Of a stretch of DNA of 64,000 nt, positions 30,943-39,103 are shown one piece after another. The DNA comes from an uncultured Verrucomicrobiales bacterium (GTDB lineage: Bacteria; Verrucomicrobiota; Verrucomicrobiia; Verrucomicrobiales; DEV007). The position numbers and the translations under genes are program-made. A model generated the notes under the pieces. The model did no database searches and was not told where the DNA came from. It worked only from the letters and a program-made list of their open reading frames with translations. Every line of letters begins with the position of its first letter. Within the stretch, counting starts at the first letter, position 1. The stretch lies in assembly GCA_943789025.1 (NCBI GenBank), contig CALSSN010000018.1:25997-89996 (forward strand), given 5' to 3'.

Positions 30943-32952
30943 ATGATGAGTGACCAAGATACCCCCGAGCCCGATTCCCAATCCCAACTCCAATCTCAAT
31001 CCCAGAACGAACAGGAAGTCGAGGCGCCAGCTGATACTCGCGATTCTGCCCCCAATCCGGAGAAAGAAAAGCAAGAGAAGCCCCCGGAAAAGAAGAAGAC
31101 CGGTTTCCGGGATCTCGGTCTGGATAGTCGCATCCTCGCTACCGTTGACCGAATGGGTTTTGACAGCCCGTCACCGATCCAGGCCAGGGCGATCCCTGTG
31201 GCTGTAGCCGGCAGGGATATGGTAGGCATTGCGCAAACCGGATCCGGTAAGACAGCAGCCTTTGGATTTCCTTTGTTACAGAGAGTCGATCCGAAAATTT
31301 ATAAACCTCAGGCCTTGGTTGTCTGTCCGACCCGTGAGTTGGCAGTGCAGGTAGAGAGCGCCCTTGTCGACTTCGCTCAGGGTCTGGAGAATTTTCGGAC
31401 CGCAACGCTCTATGGAGGGGCGGCCTATGATCGGCAGATACGCGCTCTTAAGGGAGGCGCTCAGGTTGTCGTGGGAACTCCAGGCAGGATCATGGATCAC
31501 CTGAAGCGAGGTCTTTTCGACCCGTCTCAGGTCGGCTATGTCGTGCTCGACGAGGCCGATCGGATGCTCGACATGGGGTTTCGCGACGATATGGAGACAT
31601 TGCTCGGGAAGATGCCAACCGAGAGACAGACACTTTTCTTTTCTGCCACCATGAATCCGCCGGTAAAGCGGCTGATTCAGAATTTTTCGAATGATCCTGA
31701 GTGGATCGAAGTCAAGTCGGATACACGTTCGGCAGATACTGTCGAGCAGGGATATTATGATCTGCGCTGGCAATCAAAAGCGGAGGTGCTTTTCCGGCTT
31801 CTTGAGATCGATCCTCCCGGGCAGGCGATTATCTTCTGTAACACCAAGCGGGTTGTTGACGAGTGCACGGAAGTTCTTCTCTCCAACGGCTTTCCGGCTG
31901 ATCGTCTGCATGGTGATATGACCCAACCGATGCGCGAGCGGGTGCTAAAGAAGTTCCGCTCCGGCCAGATCTCTCTGCTTGTAGCTACCGACGTGGCAGG
32001 ACGAGGATTGGATATTGAGGGAGTCGAGTTGGTCATCAATTATGATCTGCCTCGTGACCCGGAAGATTATGTGCACCGTATCGGACGCACCGGGCGGGCG
32101 GGGCGGGCGGGAAAAGCCGTCAGTCTGGTCGCTCAGAGAGAAGGGGGCTTACTCAGGGGAGTAGAGAGATATGCCCGCAGATCGATCCCTCGTCTTGAGA
32201 TTCCCAGTCGAAAAGAGATTCAAGCGAAGCGAGCCGGCAATCTCATTGAAACCGTCCGTGACCAGATAGAGACCGAGCGGGTGACTGGTTCTTCTGTTGG
32301 AAGTGAAGTGCTGGATGAACTGATCACTGACGACACTCCCTACGAGGCAGTAGCCAAGGCGCTTTTCTCGCTCTGGGCTGGGGCTTCCAACAGAGAGATC
32401 GAGACGATCTTTGAGGATGGAGACAGGTCGTCGCGTAAACGCAGGTCGCCAGAGGATCGTGGCGAGAAAAGAATGCGGGAAGACCGGGGGCGTGGTAGAA
32501 GGGACGGCTCCCGGGGCGAAAGTTATGAGGAGCGACCAAGCAAACGATCGCCCCGAAGACAGAGGGAGGAACGCCGGGAGGACTCTGGATTTGAGGAACG
32601 TCGTGAGCGCGGCGATCAGCAGGAGAGAGAGGAGGGGCGAGAAGCTCGCGACGATTCACATGATAGAGGCGGACGGGAGGGTCGAAATCCAGCTGTGCCT
32701 GAGGGTAAGCGGCGGGTCTTTATCGGTCTTGGTAAGCTCGAGAACGTCCGGCCGGGTGAACTCGCCGGAATGCTTTACAACGAAGCCGGAGCACCTGACG
32801 GAGTCATTGGAAAGATCTATCTTTTCAATAAGCATACGCTGGTGGATATCGACGGCGAGTGGGCGGATAAAATCGTTCAGGGCGCCCGGAAAGCGCGCTA
32901 CCGAGGCCGCCCTTTCAGGATTCGTTTTGACGAGTGGGAAGAGAGGAGCTGA
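30943..32952 (+). CDS. DEAD-box ATP-dependent RNA helicase (DeaD/CsdA type)
   Basis: RNA helicase of 669 residues. A Gln/Ser/Glu-rich disordered N-terminus (about 1-60) is followed by the Q motif (GFRDLGLDSRIL, SPIQARAIP), motif I AQTGSGKT, Ia PTRELA, Ib GTPGR, motif II DEAD, motif III SAT, and motif VI HRIGRTGRAGR. Residues about 490-600 are a highly charged Arg/Glu/Asp-rich linker. A DbpA-like RNA-binding fold (GLGKLENVRPGELAGMLYNE, FNKHTLVDIDG) ends the protein. This arrangement fits the DeaD/CsdA family, which remodels ribosomal and cold-shock RNA. Two ATGs (30943, 30946) are equivalent start choices. It converges on the HtrA gene. Confidence 0.95.
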   Translation: MMSDQDTPEPDSQSQLQSQSQNEQEVEAPADTRDSAPNPEKEKQEKPPEKKKTGFRDLGLDSRILATVDRMGFDSPSPIQARAIPVAVAGRDMVGIAQTGSGKTAAFGFPLLQRVDPKIYKPQALVVCPTRELAVQVESALVDFAQGLENFRTATLYGGAAYDRQIRALKGGAQVVVGTPGRIMDHLKRGLFDPSQVGYVVLDEADRMLDMGFRDDMETLLGKMPTERQTLFFSATMNPPVKRLIQNFSNDPEWIEVKSDTRSADTVEQGYYDLRWQSKAEVLFRLLEIDPPGQAIIFCNTKRVVDECTEVLLSNGFPADRLHGDMTQPMRERVLKKFRSGQISLLVATDVAGRGLDIEGVELVINYDLPRDPEDYVHRIGRTGRAGRAGKAVSLVAQREGGLLRGVERYARRSIPRLEIPSRKEIQAKRAGNLIETVRDQIETERVTGSSVGSEVLDELITDDTPYEAVAKALFSLWAGASNREIETIFEDGDRSSRKRRSPEDRGEKRMREDRGRGRRDGSRGESYEERPSKRSPRRQREERREDSGFEERRERGDQQEREEGREARDDSHDRGGREGRNPAVPEGKRRVFIGLGKLENVRPGELAGMLYNEAGAPDGVIGKIYLFNKHTLVDIDGEWADKIVQGARKARYRGRPFRIRFDEWEERS

Positions 32953-33010
32953 CGCCTGATCTGATAGCCGATGCTTTGCCGACGTCGCTTTTTGCAGCTC
33001 AGGAGTGAAC

Positions 33011-33044
33011 CAGCGGAAAGCGCTTATTCTCGACCTTTCCGCTG
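33011..33044. terminator. Inverted repeat at the converging ends of the helicase and HtrA genes
   Basis: CAGCGGAAAG at 33011-33020 and CTTTCCGCTG at 33035-33044 form a perfect 10-bp stem with a 14-base loop. It overlaps the last codons of the HtrA gene. It lies between two converging genes, where a bidirectional terminator is expected, but neither side has a good T-run, so the assignment is weak. Confidence 0.4.
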
Positions 33045-34553
33045 TTTGCTGGGAACAAATTTGAGCGCCTGTTTCTTTCCCCTTGCGATGACATACATCA
33101 CAGCCTCTTCGCCAGAGGGAAGTCCGGAGAGCACCTTCCAGAAGGAGTTCACATCTCCGACAGGCAGGTGATTGATCTGCATGACCAGGTCTCCTTCTTC
33201 AAGCGTCTGGAAGAAGGGAGATCCAGGATCAACATCAACAATGAGCACGCCTGGGCTGACCGGGAAACTTCCTGCTCGCAAAAGTTCCTCTCTGGTCAGG
33301 TTCCGGCTGGTGATGCCCAATCTGTTTCGAATGAAGGCCACGACTTTCTCGATCGGTTGGTTTTTTTGAGCAGTCACTTTTTCTGGATCTGGACGTTCAC
33401 TCATGACTGCTTGAAGGTCGATGCTTTTGTTCTGGCGGAGGACCTTGAGAGAGATTTTTTCACCGGGTGCGCTGCGCAGGACGCTGCGCAGGAAAGTCTT
33501 AGCGCTCCTGGTAGGGGCTCCATTGAACTCAAGAATGAGGTCTCCAAGCTCAAGCTGCGCTGCTTGGGCAGGGGAACCTTCCACAATCCCGACGACGGCG
33601 ATGGCACCGCTTACTACTTCTCTACCCACGGTGACTCCAAAGTAGCCAAAGAGAGGCTTTCCTCGTTCTTGAATGGCTTCGAAGGTTTCGCGCGCGGAGT
33701 TTGCCGGCACGGCGAGGGCGACCCCTTGCCAGCCTGATGCTTCCTTTCCTCCTTTGTAAATGGAATGGGTGATTCCGATGATTTCGCCTCTGGTATTGAC
33801 CAGCGGCCCGCCGGAACTTCCCGGATTGATGACTGTGTCCGTCTGGATCAGATCGGTCGTTCCGTCCGCCAGGTCGCGACCTTTTGCACTGATGATACCG
33901 CGCGTGATCGTGCCGGAGAGACCGAGGGGGTTTCCTGCCGCAATGACCGATTGCCCGACTTGAATCTCATCGGAATCGCCAAAAGGAAGAGCAGGAAAAT
34001 CAACTTTCTCCGAATCGATCTTCAGGACCGCGATATCGAGGAGAGGGTCGGAGCCGATAATCGATGCCTGATACGCTTCCCCGTCGTGGGTGGTCACTTC
34101 GATGCCGTCAACTTCTCTGATGATGTGATGATTAGTGAGAACATGTCCTTCTTTGGAGACAAGGACGCCCGAACCGAGACCGGGTTGATGGAATTGCTGG
34201 TTTTTTGTTTTCTCCCCTGACGAGTCACGAGAAATTTTAGCAACGCTCCCTGCTCGAATGGTAGTGATGCTGACCACAGCTGGGATCACTCGGCTGGTCA
34301 GCAAGGCATACTCCTGATCGAGCTGACTGAGCAAGGGAATTTCCTCGGGGCGCAAAGGAGACATGGATTCCAGAGCGGACTCAGCACCGACACCTGCGCT
34401 CGGCGCCGTAAGCTCTGCTTTGGGACGTTGTTGTCCCTGGAGGAGCTCGAGAAGCCCATAGCGATCAGCTGTTCCCCCTCGAAACCAGACGAAACTTGCG
34501 ATGGCAAGAGTGAAAATGGTCAATGCAACGAGGATGCGGCGGGTCAATTCCAT
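33024..34553 (-). CDS. Membrane-anchored HtrA/Deg-family serine protease with two PDZ domains
   Basis: Periplasmic quality-control protease, 509 residues. One N-terminal membrane helix (about 7-23) serves as anchor or uncleaved signal. The trypsin-like catalytic triad is complete: His143 in VLTNHHII, Asp173 in LLDIAVLKID, and Ser247 in INPGSSGGPL. Two PDZ domains follow (about residues 305-395 with GYFGVTVGREVVSG and LELGDLILEFNGAP; about 415-500 with VSPGVLIVDVDPGSPF and LEEGDLVMQINHLPVGD). The arrangement matches DegP/DegQ. No neighbouring sigma-E-type regulatory genes are seen. It is transcribed away from the lipoprotein terminator. Confidence 0.94.
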   Translation of the reverse strand: MELTRRILVALTIFTLAIASFVWFRGGTADRYGLLELLQGQQRPKAELTAPSAGVGAESALESMSPLRPEEIPLLSQLDQEYALLTSRVIPAVVSITTIRAGSVAKISRDSSGEKTKNQQFHQPGLGSGVLVSKEGHVLTNHHIIREVDGIEVTTHDGEAYQASIIGSDPLLDIAVLKIDSEKVDFPALPFGDSDEIQVGQSVIAAGNPLGLSGTITRGIISAKGRDLADGTTDLIQTDTVINPGSSGGPLVNTRGEIIGITHSIYKGGKEASGWQGVALAVPANSARETFEAIQERGKPLFGYFGVTVGREVVSGAIAVVGIVEGSPAQAAQLELGDLILEFNGAPTRSAKTFLRSVLRSAPGEKISLKVLRQNKSIDLQAVMSERPDPEKVTAQKNQPIEKVVAFIRNRLGITSRNLTREELLRAGSFPVSPGVLIVDVDPGSPFFQTLEEGDLVMQINHLPVGDVNSFWKVLSGLPSGEEAVMYVIARGKKQALKFVPSKQRKGRE

Positions 34554-34594
34554 GGCCGATAAAAGGATAGGGCAAGATGGAGGCGAAGATAGAC

Positions 34595-34627
34595 AAAAAA
34601 AGACCCGATCGTCGCAGGACGATCGGG
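34595..34627 (-). terminator. Intrinsic terminator after the Ala-rich lipoprotein gene
   Basis: CCCGATCGTC at 34604-34613 pairs perfectly with GACGATCGGG at 34618-34627 across a GCAG loop. Seven A residues at 34595-34601 give a T-run on the minus strand just after the stem. It lies about 40 bases after the TAA at 34668-34666, the stop expected for the frame-corrected lipoprotein, which supports that reading. Confidence 0.88.
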
Positions 34628-34665
34628 CCTTAGTGATGAATTAATCTTGTCTAAATGGAGAGCAG

Positions 34666-35101
34666 TTACTCAGCAGGAGCTTGGGGAGCAGGAGCAGCAG
34701 GAGCAGCAGGAGCAGCAGGAGCTTCGGCTTTTGCAGCGGCAGCCTTTGCTTGCTGTGCAGCTTTTGCTTTGGCTTGCTGTGCAGCTTTTGCAGCAGCGGC
34801 CTTGGCAGCATTAGCAGCTTCTTCAGCGGCTTTGGCCTTGGCAGCTTTAGCTTTTTCAGCGGCCTTGGCCTTGGGCAGCTTTAGCTTCTTCAGCGGCCTT
34901 GGCCTTGGCAGCAGCTTCTTCAGCGGCCTTGGCAGCAGCTTCTTCTTCGACTCCAGTCTCTGCTACAGCCTCAGTGGCACTCTCTGCAGCAGATCCAGCA
35001 GCTTCGCCGGCAGCTTCTGCAGCTTTTTCTACTTTGCCGCAGGCCGCGAGGCCGGCAACGGTGAATCCAATGGCAATAAGTTTGATGATGTTCAGTTTCA
35101 T
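34666..35101 (-). pseudogene. Small alanine-rich lipoprotein, interrupted by one extra base
   Basis: The start MKLNIIKLIAIGFTVAGLAAC is a lipoprotein signal with lipobox LAAC (Cys21). After it come Ala/Glu/Lys-rich repeats predicted to form a long helix or coiled coil (KAAEEAAAKAKAAEEAKAA). As written, the frame ends at 34856 with QGQGR. Removing one G from the GGG at 34873-34875 (neighbouring repeats have GG at this point) lets the frame continue with more AAKAKAAE-type repeats and a tail APAAPAAPAPQAPAE to a TAA at 34668-34666, giving exactly 144 residues, followed by a strong terminator. Function is unknown; Lpp-like or envelope-spacer roles are guesses. Divergent from holA. Confidence 0.7.
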
Positions 35102-35111
35102 GATTGCCTGT

Positions 35112-35140
35112 AACTTAGGCACAACTTTGAAAAATGACAA
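35112..35140 (-). promoter_or_regulatory. Possible sigma-70-type promoter of the lipoprotein gene
   Basis: On the minus strand, TTGTCA (35140-35135) and TAAGTT (35117-35112) are separated by 17 bases. The start codon follows only 10 bases after the second box, so the transcript would have a very short leader. The -10 match is only partial, so this is tentative. Confidence 0.3.
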
Positions 35141-35206
35141 TGATGATGTCAGCCGATTGTTGACTTGTTTTCAGTGGCGGAACCATTCACGGTCAGTGAC
35201 GAGGAT

Positions 35207-36314
35207 ATGAGCAAAGAATCAGGCATCTACGCGTTTTTCGGCAGTGATTACATCCGCGTCAAGGAGGCAGCTGCCGAAATGGTTGCACGCCTGGCTCCTC
35301 CGGATGCCGGTGATTTCGGGATCGAAACGATCGATGGTGTTGCTGATAACGCGGCAGCGGCAGCGTGCATATGTCACCAGACGATTGCAGCGCTCCAGAC
35401 GCTGCCATTTTTCGGAGGCGAAAAAGTCGTCTGGCTGAAGGGAGCTACCTTCCTCGGGGATGATCAGACGGGTAAGGCAGCGGCTACCCTCGAAGGAGTT
35501 GCTCATCTGGGAGACGTTCTGGCTGAGGGTATCGGAGACGAAGTCAGTTTTGTCATTTCCTCGTCGTCGGTCGACAAGCGGCGGGCGTTTTATAAGAGAG
35601 TCGGGAAGTTGGCGAAGAAGGTGGAGGAGCTCGATAAGATTGACATTTCCAGAGATGACTGGGTTGAGAAGGCGATATCGGTTTTTTCAGGACGGGCACG
35701 TGACCTCGGCTTGAGCTTCGCTCCTGGGGCGATGGAGGCCTTTGTGATGCGGGCAGGAGAAGACACGGGTCAGGCTGAGAGCGAACTCCAGAAGCTGGCG
35801 CTTTACGTTGGAGAGGGCAAGGAAGTGACCGAGGAGGTGATCTCGGAGATTGTCTCGCCAACCCGGCATGGTGTGATTTATGAAATAGGGGGTGCCATTG
35901 CCCGGCGCAATCTTTCGCGAAGTCTCCAGCTGATGAATGAGCTGTTGGGCCAGGGAGAAGGTGGAGTGGGTATTCTTCTGGGAGCCATCGTTCCCAAAGT
36001 GCGAAGTCTTTTCTGGGCGCGAGTGCTTGGTTCTTCCACGGGCTGTACGCAACGGGATCGTTACCCCCGCTTTTCAAGCTGCGTTGTCGCGTCTTCCCCA
36101 GGCCCAGACCGCGCATCTCCCACGGACGAAAGAAGGCAAAATCAATGCCTACCCGATTTATCTTTCTCTCAGAGATGCGAGTCGCTTCACCGGCAGGCAC
36201 CTGCGGCGGAGTCTGGCCGCCTGTCTGGACGCCAATCGTGCCATGGTCACTACCAGCAACGATCACGAGGTCATCCTGACCCGGCTTCTCGTTGCGATCC
36301 TGGCACCTGCATGA
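35207..36314 (+). CDS. holA: DNA polymerase III delta subunit, frameshifted as written
   Basis: Clamp-loader delta subunit, which opens the sliding clamp. The start MSKESGIYAFFGSDYIRVKEAA has GAGGA just upstream. The N-terminal AAA+-like part (FFGGEKVVWLKGATFLGDD, SFVISSSSVDKRRAFYKRVGK) and middle domain (IYEIGGAIARRNLSRSLQLMNELL, GILLGAIVPKVRSLFW) are clear. After about residue 270 the frame turns to nonsense. The next frame, entered near 36015, continues with LPRAVRNGIVTPAFQAALSRL and INAYPIYLSLRDASRF and stops at 36314. Removing one G from the GGG at 36015-36017 joins them into 368 residues. The gene is normally essential, so a sequencing error is more likely than true decay. Confidence 0.85.
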
Positions 36315-36382
36315 GAGAAGAAGGCCCGGCAAGGAGCAGGCTTTGGTTGCATCTCCTTGCGGATCCACGGTAGTCTTTCCCT

Positions 36383-36751
36383 ATGAAAGTTATCTTGTTC
36401 TTTGGTGGCCTCGTTTTACTCGGGCTGGTGAGCGGGTTGGTTGCGGCGCTCTGTGGAGTTGGCGGTGGGATTGTGCTGGTGCCGGTATTCAAGGCGATCG
36501 GAATCGGACACAAGACAGCGGTTGCCAGCTCCCTGGCGGTGATCATTCCGACGGCGCTGATCGCGACTATGAAAAACCACCAGGCAGGTTTGGTCGATTG
36601 GCGACTCGTGGGCGGCGTCGCGTTGGGTGCGGTCGTAGCTGCTTACTTCGGTACGGACCTGATGCAATCGCTCAGGAACCCTGTAGTGGTCAGAATTTTT
36701 GCAGTCCTGCTTTTGATCACCGGTCTGCAGATGCTTTTGGTAAAGCCCTGA
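36383..36751 (+). CDS. TauE/SafE-type permease, half-size
   Basis: Membrane protein of 122 residues with about four hydrophobic helices. The start MKVILFFGGLVLLGLVSGLVAALCGVGGGIVLVP carries the glycine-rich GxGGG signature of the TauE/SafE (former DUF81) family, which exports sulfite or sulfonates. Most members are about 250 residues with two repeats; this contains only one repeat, so it would have to dimerise. The neighbours (holA and an exonuclease gene) give no functional hint. Given the many sulfatases nearby, sulfite or sulfate-related export is an attractive but unproven idea. Confidence 0.8.
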   Translation: MKVILFFGGLVLLGLVSGLVAALCGVGGGIVLVPVFKAIGIGHKTAVASSLAVIIPTALIATMKNHQAGLVDWRLVGGVALGAVVAAYFGTDLMQSLRNPVVVRIFAVLLLITGLQMLLVKP

Positions 36752-36789
36752 TTGGAAGGGGACGAGGAGTTTGCCTGACGGCAAGGCTT

Positions 36790-37389
36790 TCAGGACGTCG
36801 TGTTTGCCTCACCGGTTGTCAGCGGGCCGTTTCCAAGTCCTTCAGAATTTACCCAGTCGACGGGAACTTCCTTCAGGTTTTCGAAGCGGTCGGTGTAGCG
36901 GACGTAGCCATGCTGGCATCCGAACTCGTGGACGAGCCGGGTCACCTTGACGTCAAAGCAGCAGTATTCGGCAATTTTCATGATCTGACCTTTTTTCCAC
37001 CAGCGGATGGCATCAAGCCCGTCTGCGCTTTTTCCTGTGCCGAGGGTGGCAGAGGCGACGGCTTCAAGTTTCGGGCGGTGGCCGAGATGTTTTTCAAGAT
37101 CAAGCATGAGGTCGAGGCTGAGAATCTGGCTTTTCAGGTCGAGGATCGTGTAAGCCTGGAGCACTTCATAATCGAAGCTGATATGGTTGAATCCGATGCA
37201 GAGATCGGCCCTGGTCAACTGGGCGACAAGAGCCTGAACGGAGGTCTCGTCGTAGATGTGGTAGCGCCCGGTTGCGGTGCTGAAGGTGACTCCAATGGAC
37301 ATTCCCATCTTGTCCTTATGTGACCAGCCGCCTACGTCATTGGCGGTGCGCATGGTCTCAAGGTCGAAATAGACGAAGTCTTTGGCCAT
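36790..37389 (-). CDS. RNase H-like 3'-5' exonuclease (DEDD superfamily)
   Basis: A protein of about 199 residues with a DEDD-type nuclease fold. Exo I is FVYFDLETM (D-x-E), Exo II is CIGFNHISFDYEVL (Asn/Asp), and Exo III lies around AEYCCFDVKVTRLVHEFG with its Asp. Members of this family (PolB-exonuclease-like or YprB-like) are predicted to trim DNA or RNA ends. I chose the ATG at 37389 (MAKDFVYFDLET), since the 16 upstream codons are Ser/Pro-rich and unlike the family. It is followed on the same strand only by the tail end of the tauE-like convergent gene. Function beyond nuclease is not known. Confidence 0.75.
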   Translation of the reverse strand: MAKDFVYFDLETMRTANDVGGWSHKDKMGMSIGVTFSTATGRYHIYDETSVQALVAQLTRADLCIGFNHISFDYEVLQAYTILDLKSQILSLDLMLDLEKHLGHRPKLEAVASATLGTGKSADGLDAIRWWKKGQIMKIAEYCCFDVKVTRLVHEFGCQHGYVRYTDRFENLKEVPVDWVNSEGLGNGPLTTGEANTTS

Positions 37390-37459
37390 CGGTGATCTGG
37401 ATCGGGATGATTCAGTCGGAGAGGAGTCCGGAATCACTGGGTTGCGTAGATAATAGAGC

Positions 37460-38446
37460 TTAGGCGGTGGGTCCCTCTAGGCTCCGATCGGTGGGTTCGC
37501 GAGGCGAAGGCCTGTTCGGGAGTTCAAAGCCCTCCGGGAGTTCGAGTCCTTCCGGGACTTCTCCAGTCTGCATGAAGTGGATGGTGTGGCCGATGACTCC
37601 TGACTGGGCGACGATGGCGAAGAAGCCAAGCACGATGGCTGCGGTGATGGCGAGTGAGGACGGAAGAGGGTTGCTGTAGGTGACCCTGAGCCTCTGCTCT
37701 CTGTCCCAGAGAACTGTTCCGCGGCGTCTGACTTCAAGGTAGCTGAAGGTTCCGAGGATCAGAGCGAAAAGGGGGTAGCCGAGCCCGAGTCCACGGAGCC
37801 AGACGAGCAGGCTGCGTCGGAGAGCTTCACCCCAGGTGAGAATTTCTCCCTTGGCCGAGCGGACCGTGATGCCGAGGAGGGCTTTCCCTGGGGTGGTTCC
37901 GAATGAGCAGAGCAGCCCGGCTTCCATCAAAAAGGTGGAAGCGATGAGGACAAGTGGGAAGAACATGCCCAGGCCGGTGATGAGGACCCCGCCGGCGAGG
38001 GAGAAGAGAATGCAGGCAGCTGTGCCGAGAAGAATTGAGTCGACAATGCGAGCCGCGATCCGCGTCCAGATTCGAAACGGCTGGGGCGGGTCGTCACTGC
38101 TTATTTCTGCCGCCCCGGCGAGCGGATCAGGCGCCAAGGAAGCACTGTCCTGATTTTCCTGATTTTGCTCGTCTGAAGACCTGCTGTCCGGGTAGGGAGG
38201 TGGTGTTCGTGCATCGAAGGACTTTTCGGCGCTTGCAAGCTCTGGCCCTTCTGATCCGGCATGGGCTCTTTGCAGCACATCCTCGAATTCCTTCAACTCA
38301 CCGAGCGGCTGCCAGCTGTCGAGGTCCTGGTGCCAGGCCAGGCAGTCAGATCCTAGTTCCCCGGCATCGATGCGGTGGTGCACCTGGAGGTGGGTGAGCG
38401 GTCCTTCGCGCTGACCGCCGGGCGCAATGTGATAAATGACTGACAT
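37460..38446 (-). CDS. GYF-domain and RDD-family membrane protein
   Basis: Protein of 328 residues. The N-terminus (about 1-55) matches the bacterial GYF_2 domain (IYHIAPGGQREGPLTHLQVHHRI, DCLAWHQDLDSWQPLGEL), a presumed protein-interaction module. Residues about 60-120 are low-complexity. An RDD domain follows (about 125-260) with FRIWTRIAARIVDSILLG containing the Arg and Asp that name the family, three hydrophobic helices, and GTTPGKALLGITVRS. A last membrane segment near residue 275 is followed by a Pro/Glu-rich tail (GLELPEGFELPNRPS). This arrangement is frequent in PVC bacteria. Transport function is suspected for some RDD proteins but not established here. Confidence 0.85.
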   Translation of the reverse strand: MSVIYHIAPGGQREGPLTHLQVHHRIDAGELGSDCLAWHQDLDSWQPLGELKEFEDVLQRAHAGSEGPELASAEKSFDARTPPPYPDSRSSDEQNQENQDSASLAPDPLAGAAEISSDDPPQPFRIWTRIAARIVDSILLGTAACILFSLAGGVLITGLGMFFPLVLIASTFLMEAGLLCSFGTTPGKALLGITVRSAKGEILTWGEALRRSLLVWLRGLGLGYPLFALILGTFSYLEVRRRGTVLWDREQRLRVTYSNPLPSSLAITAAIVLGFFAIVAQSGVIGHTIHFMQTGEVPEGLELPEGFELPNRPSPREPTDRSLEGPTA

Positions 38447-38494
38447 GGTAGAGGATCATCGACCCGTCACGAGGGCAAGACAACTGCCAACCTC

Positions 38495-39025
38495 TCACGA
38501 AGGGTCACTTGGGAGAAAAAAAGAAAGTTTTTCGAGAATGAAATCTTCTGAAAAGCGCCCCTGGTTTTTTGTCCGGCAGCAGCTTCCGCAGGCGGTTGGT
38601 CCGATGATTTTGCGAACACGCTCGACGATGTGACCACAGCTGCGGCACTGGTATGCGTATTTCCTGCTCTGTCGGCGGCTTGGAAGCGGCAGTTGATGGG
38701 TGGCTTTTTCCCCCGGAATTCCGAGTTCGGCACAGGCATCCTGCCATTCCTTTCCGTGTGCCTGGATGGGCTTTCTGCCGGCCCGATGTTGAGCGAGGAG
38801 GTGGGCGAGTTCATGGCGGAGGGTGCGCTCGACTTCGGCTGCCGAGAGGGCTTGCAGCATGGGATTGATATCGATCCGTTTTTCCTGCAGCCATGCCCTT
38901 CCTGCCGCCGACCGCATCCTCGCATTCCAGCAGACGATGATGCTTTGAGAGAGTGATGTTTCACTTAGGTTTCGAAGCAGGTTACGCGCCTTCTCCGTCA
39001 GGCCTGGGTCGGTGGCGGGCTGCAT
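38495..39025 (-). CDS. SprT-like zinc metalloprotease-fold protein
   Basis: Protein of about 176 residues. The zinc-metallopeptidase motif HELAHLLAQHRAG is at about residues 70-82, followed by the typical AHGKEWQDACAELG with a third ligand. A C-terminal zinc ribbon has CRSCGHIVERVRKI then CGSC. This is the SprT/Spartan arrangement; the eukaryotic relative cleaves DNA-protein crosslinks, whereas the role of bacterial SprT is unclear. The ATG at 39025 is chosen because the 21 upstream codons look unrelated. Transcribed in the same direction as cysE, 78 bases downstream of it. Confidence 0.82.
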   Translation of the reverse strand: MQPATDPGLTEKARNLLRNLSETSLSQSIIVCWNARMRSAAGRAWLQEKRIDINPMLQALSAAEVERTLRHELAHLLAQHRAGRKPIQAHGKEWQDACAELGIPGEKATHQLPLPSRRQSRKYAYQCRSCGHIVERVRKIIGPTACGSCCRTKNQGRFSEDFILEKLSFFLPSDPS

Positions 39026-39103
39026 GGGCGCATTTTGGAAACTTGGAGAATGTGAGGGATGGAGGAACCGTTCACGGTTGCTACCCACCTCGCCCGGCTT
39101 TCC

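Noticed and set aside
34655..35113. Plus-strand frame rich in Ala, Phe and Cys opposite the lipoprotein
   Set aside because: It is the antisense shadow of the Ala/Lys/Glu repeat. The minus-strand frame has a lipobox, a promoter candidate and a terminator.
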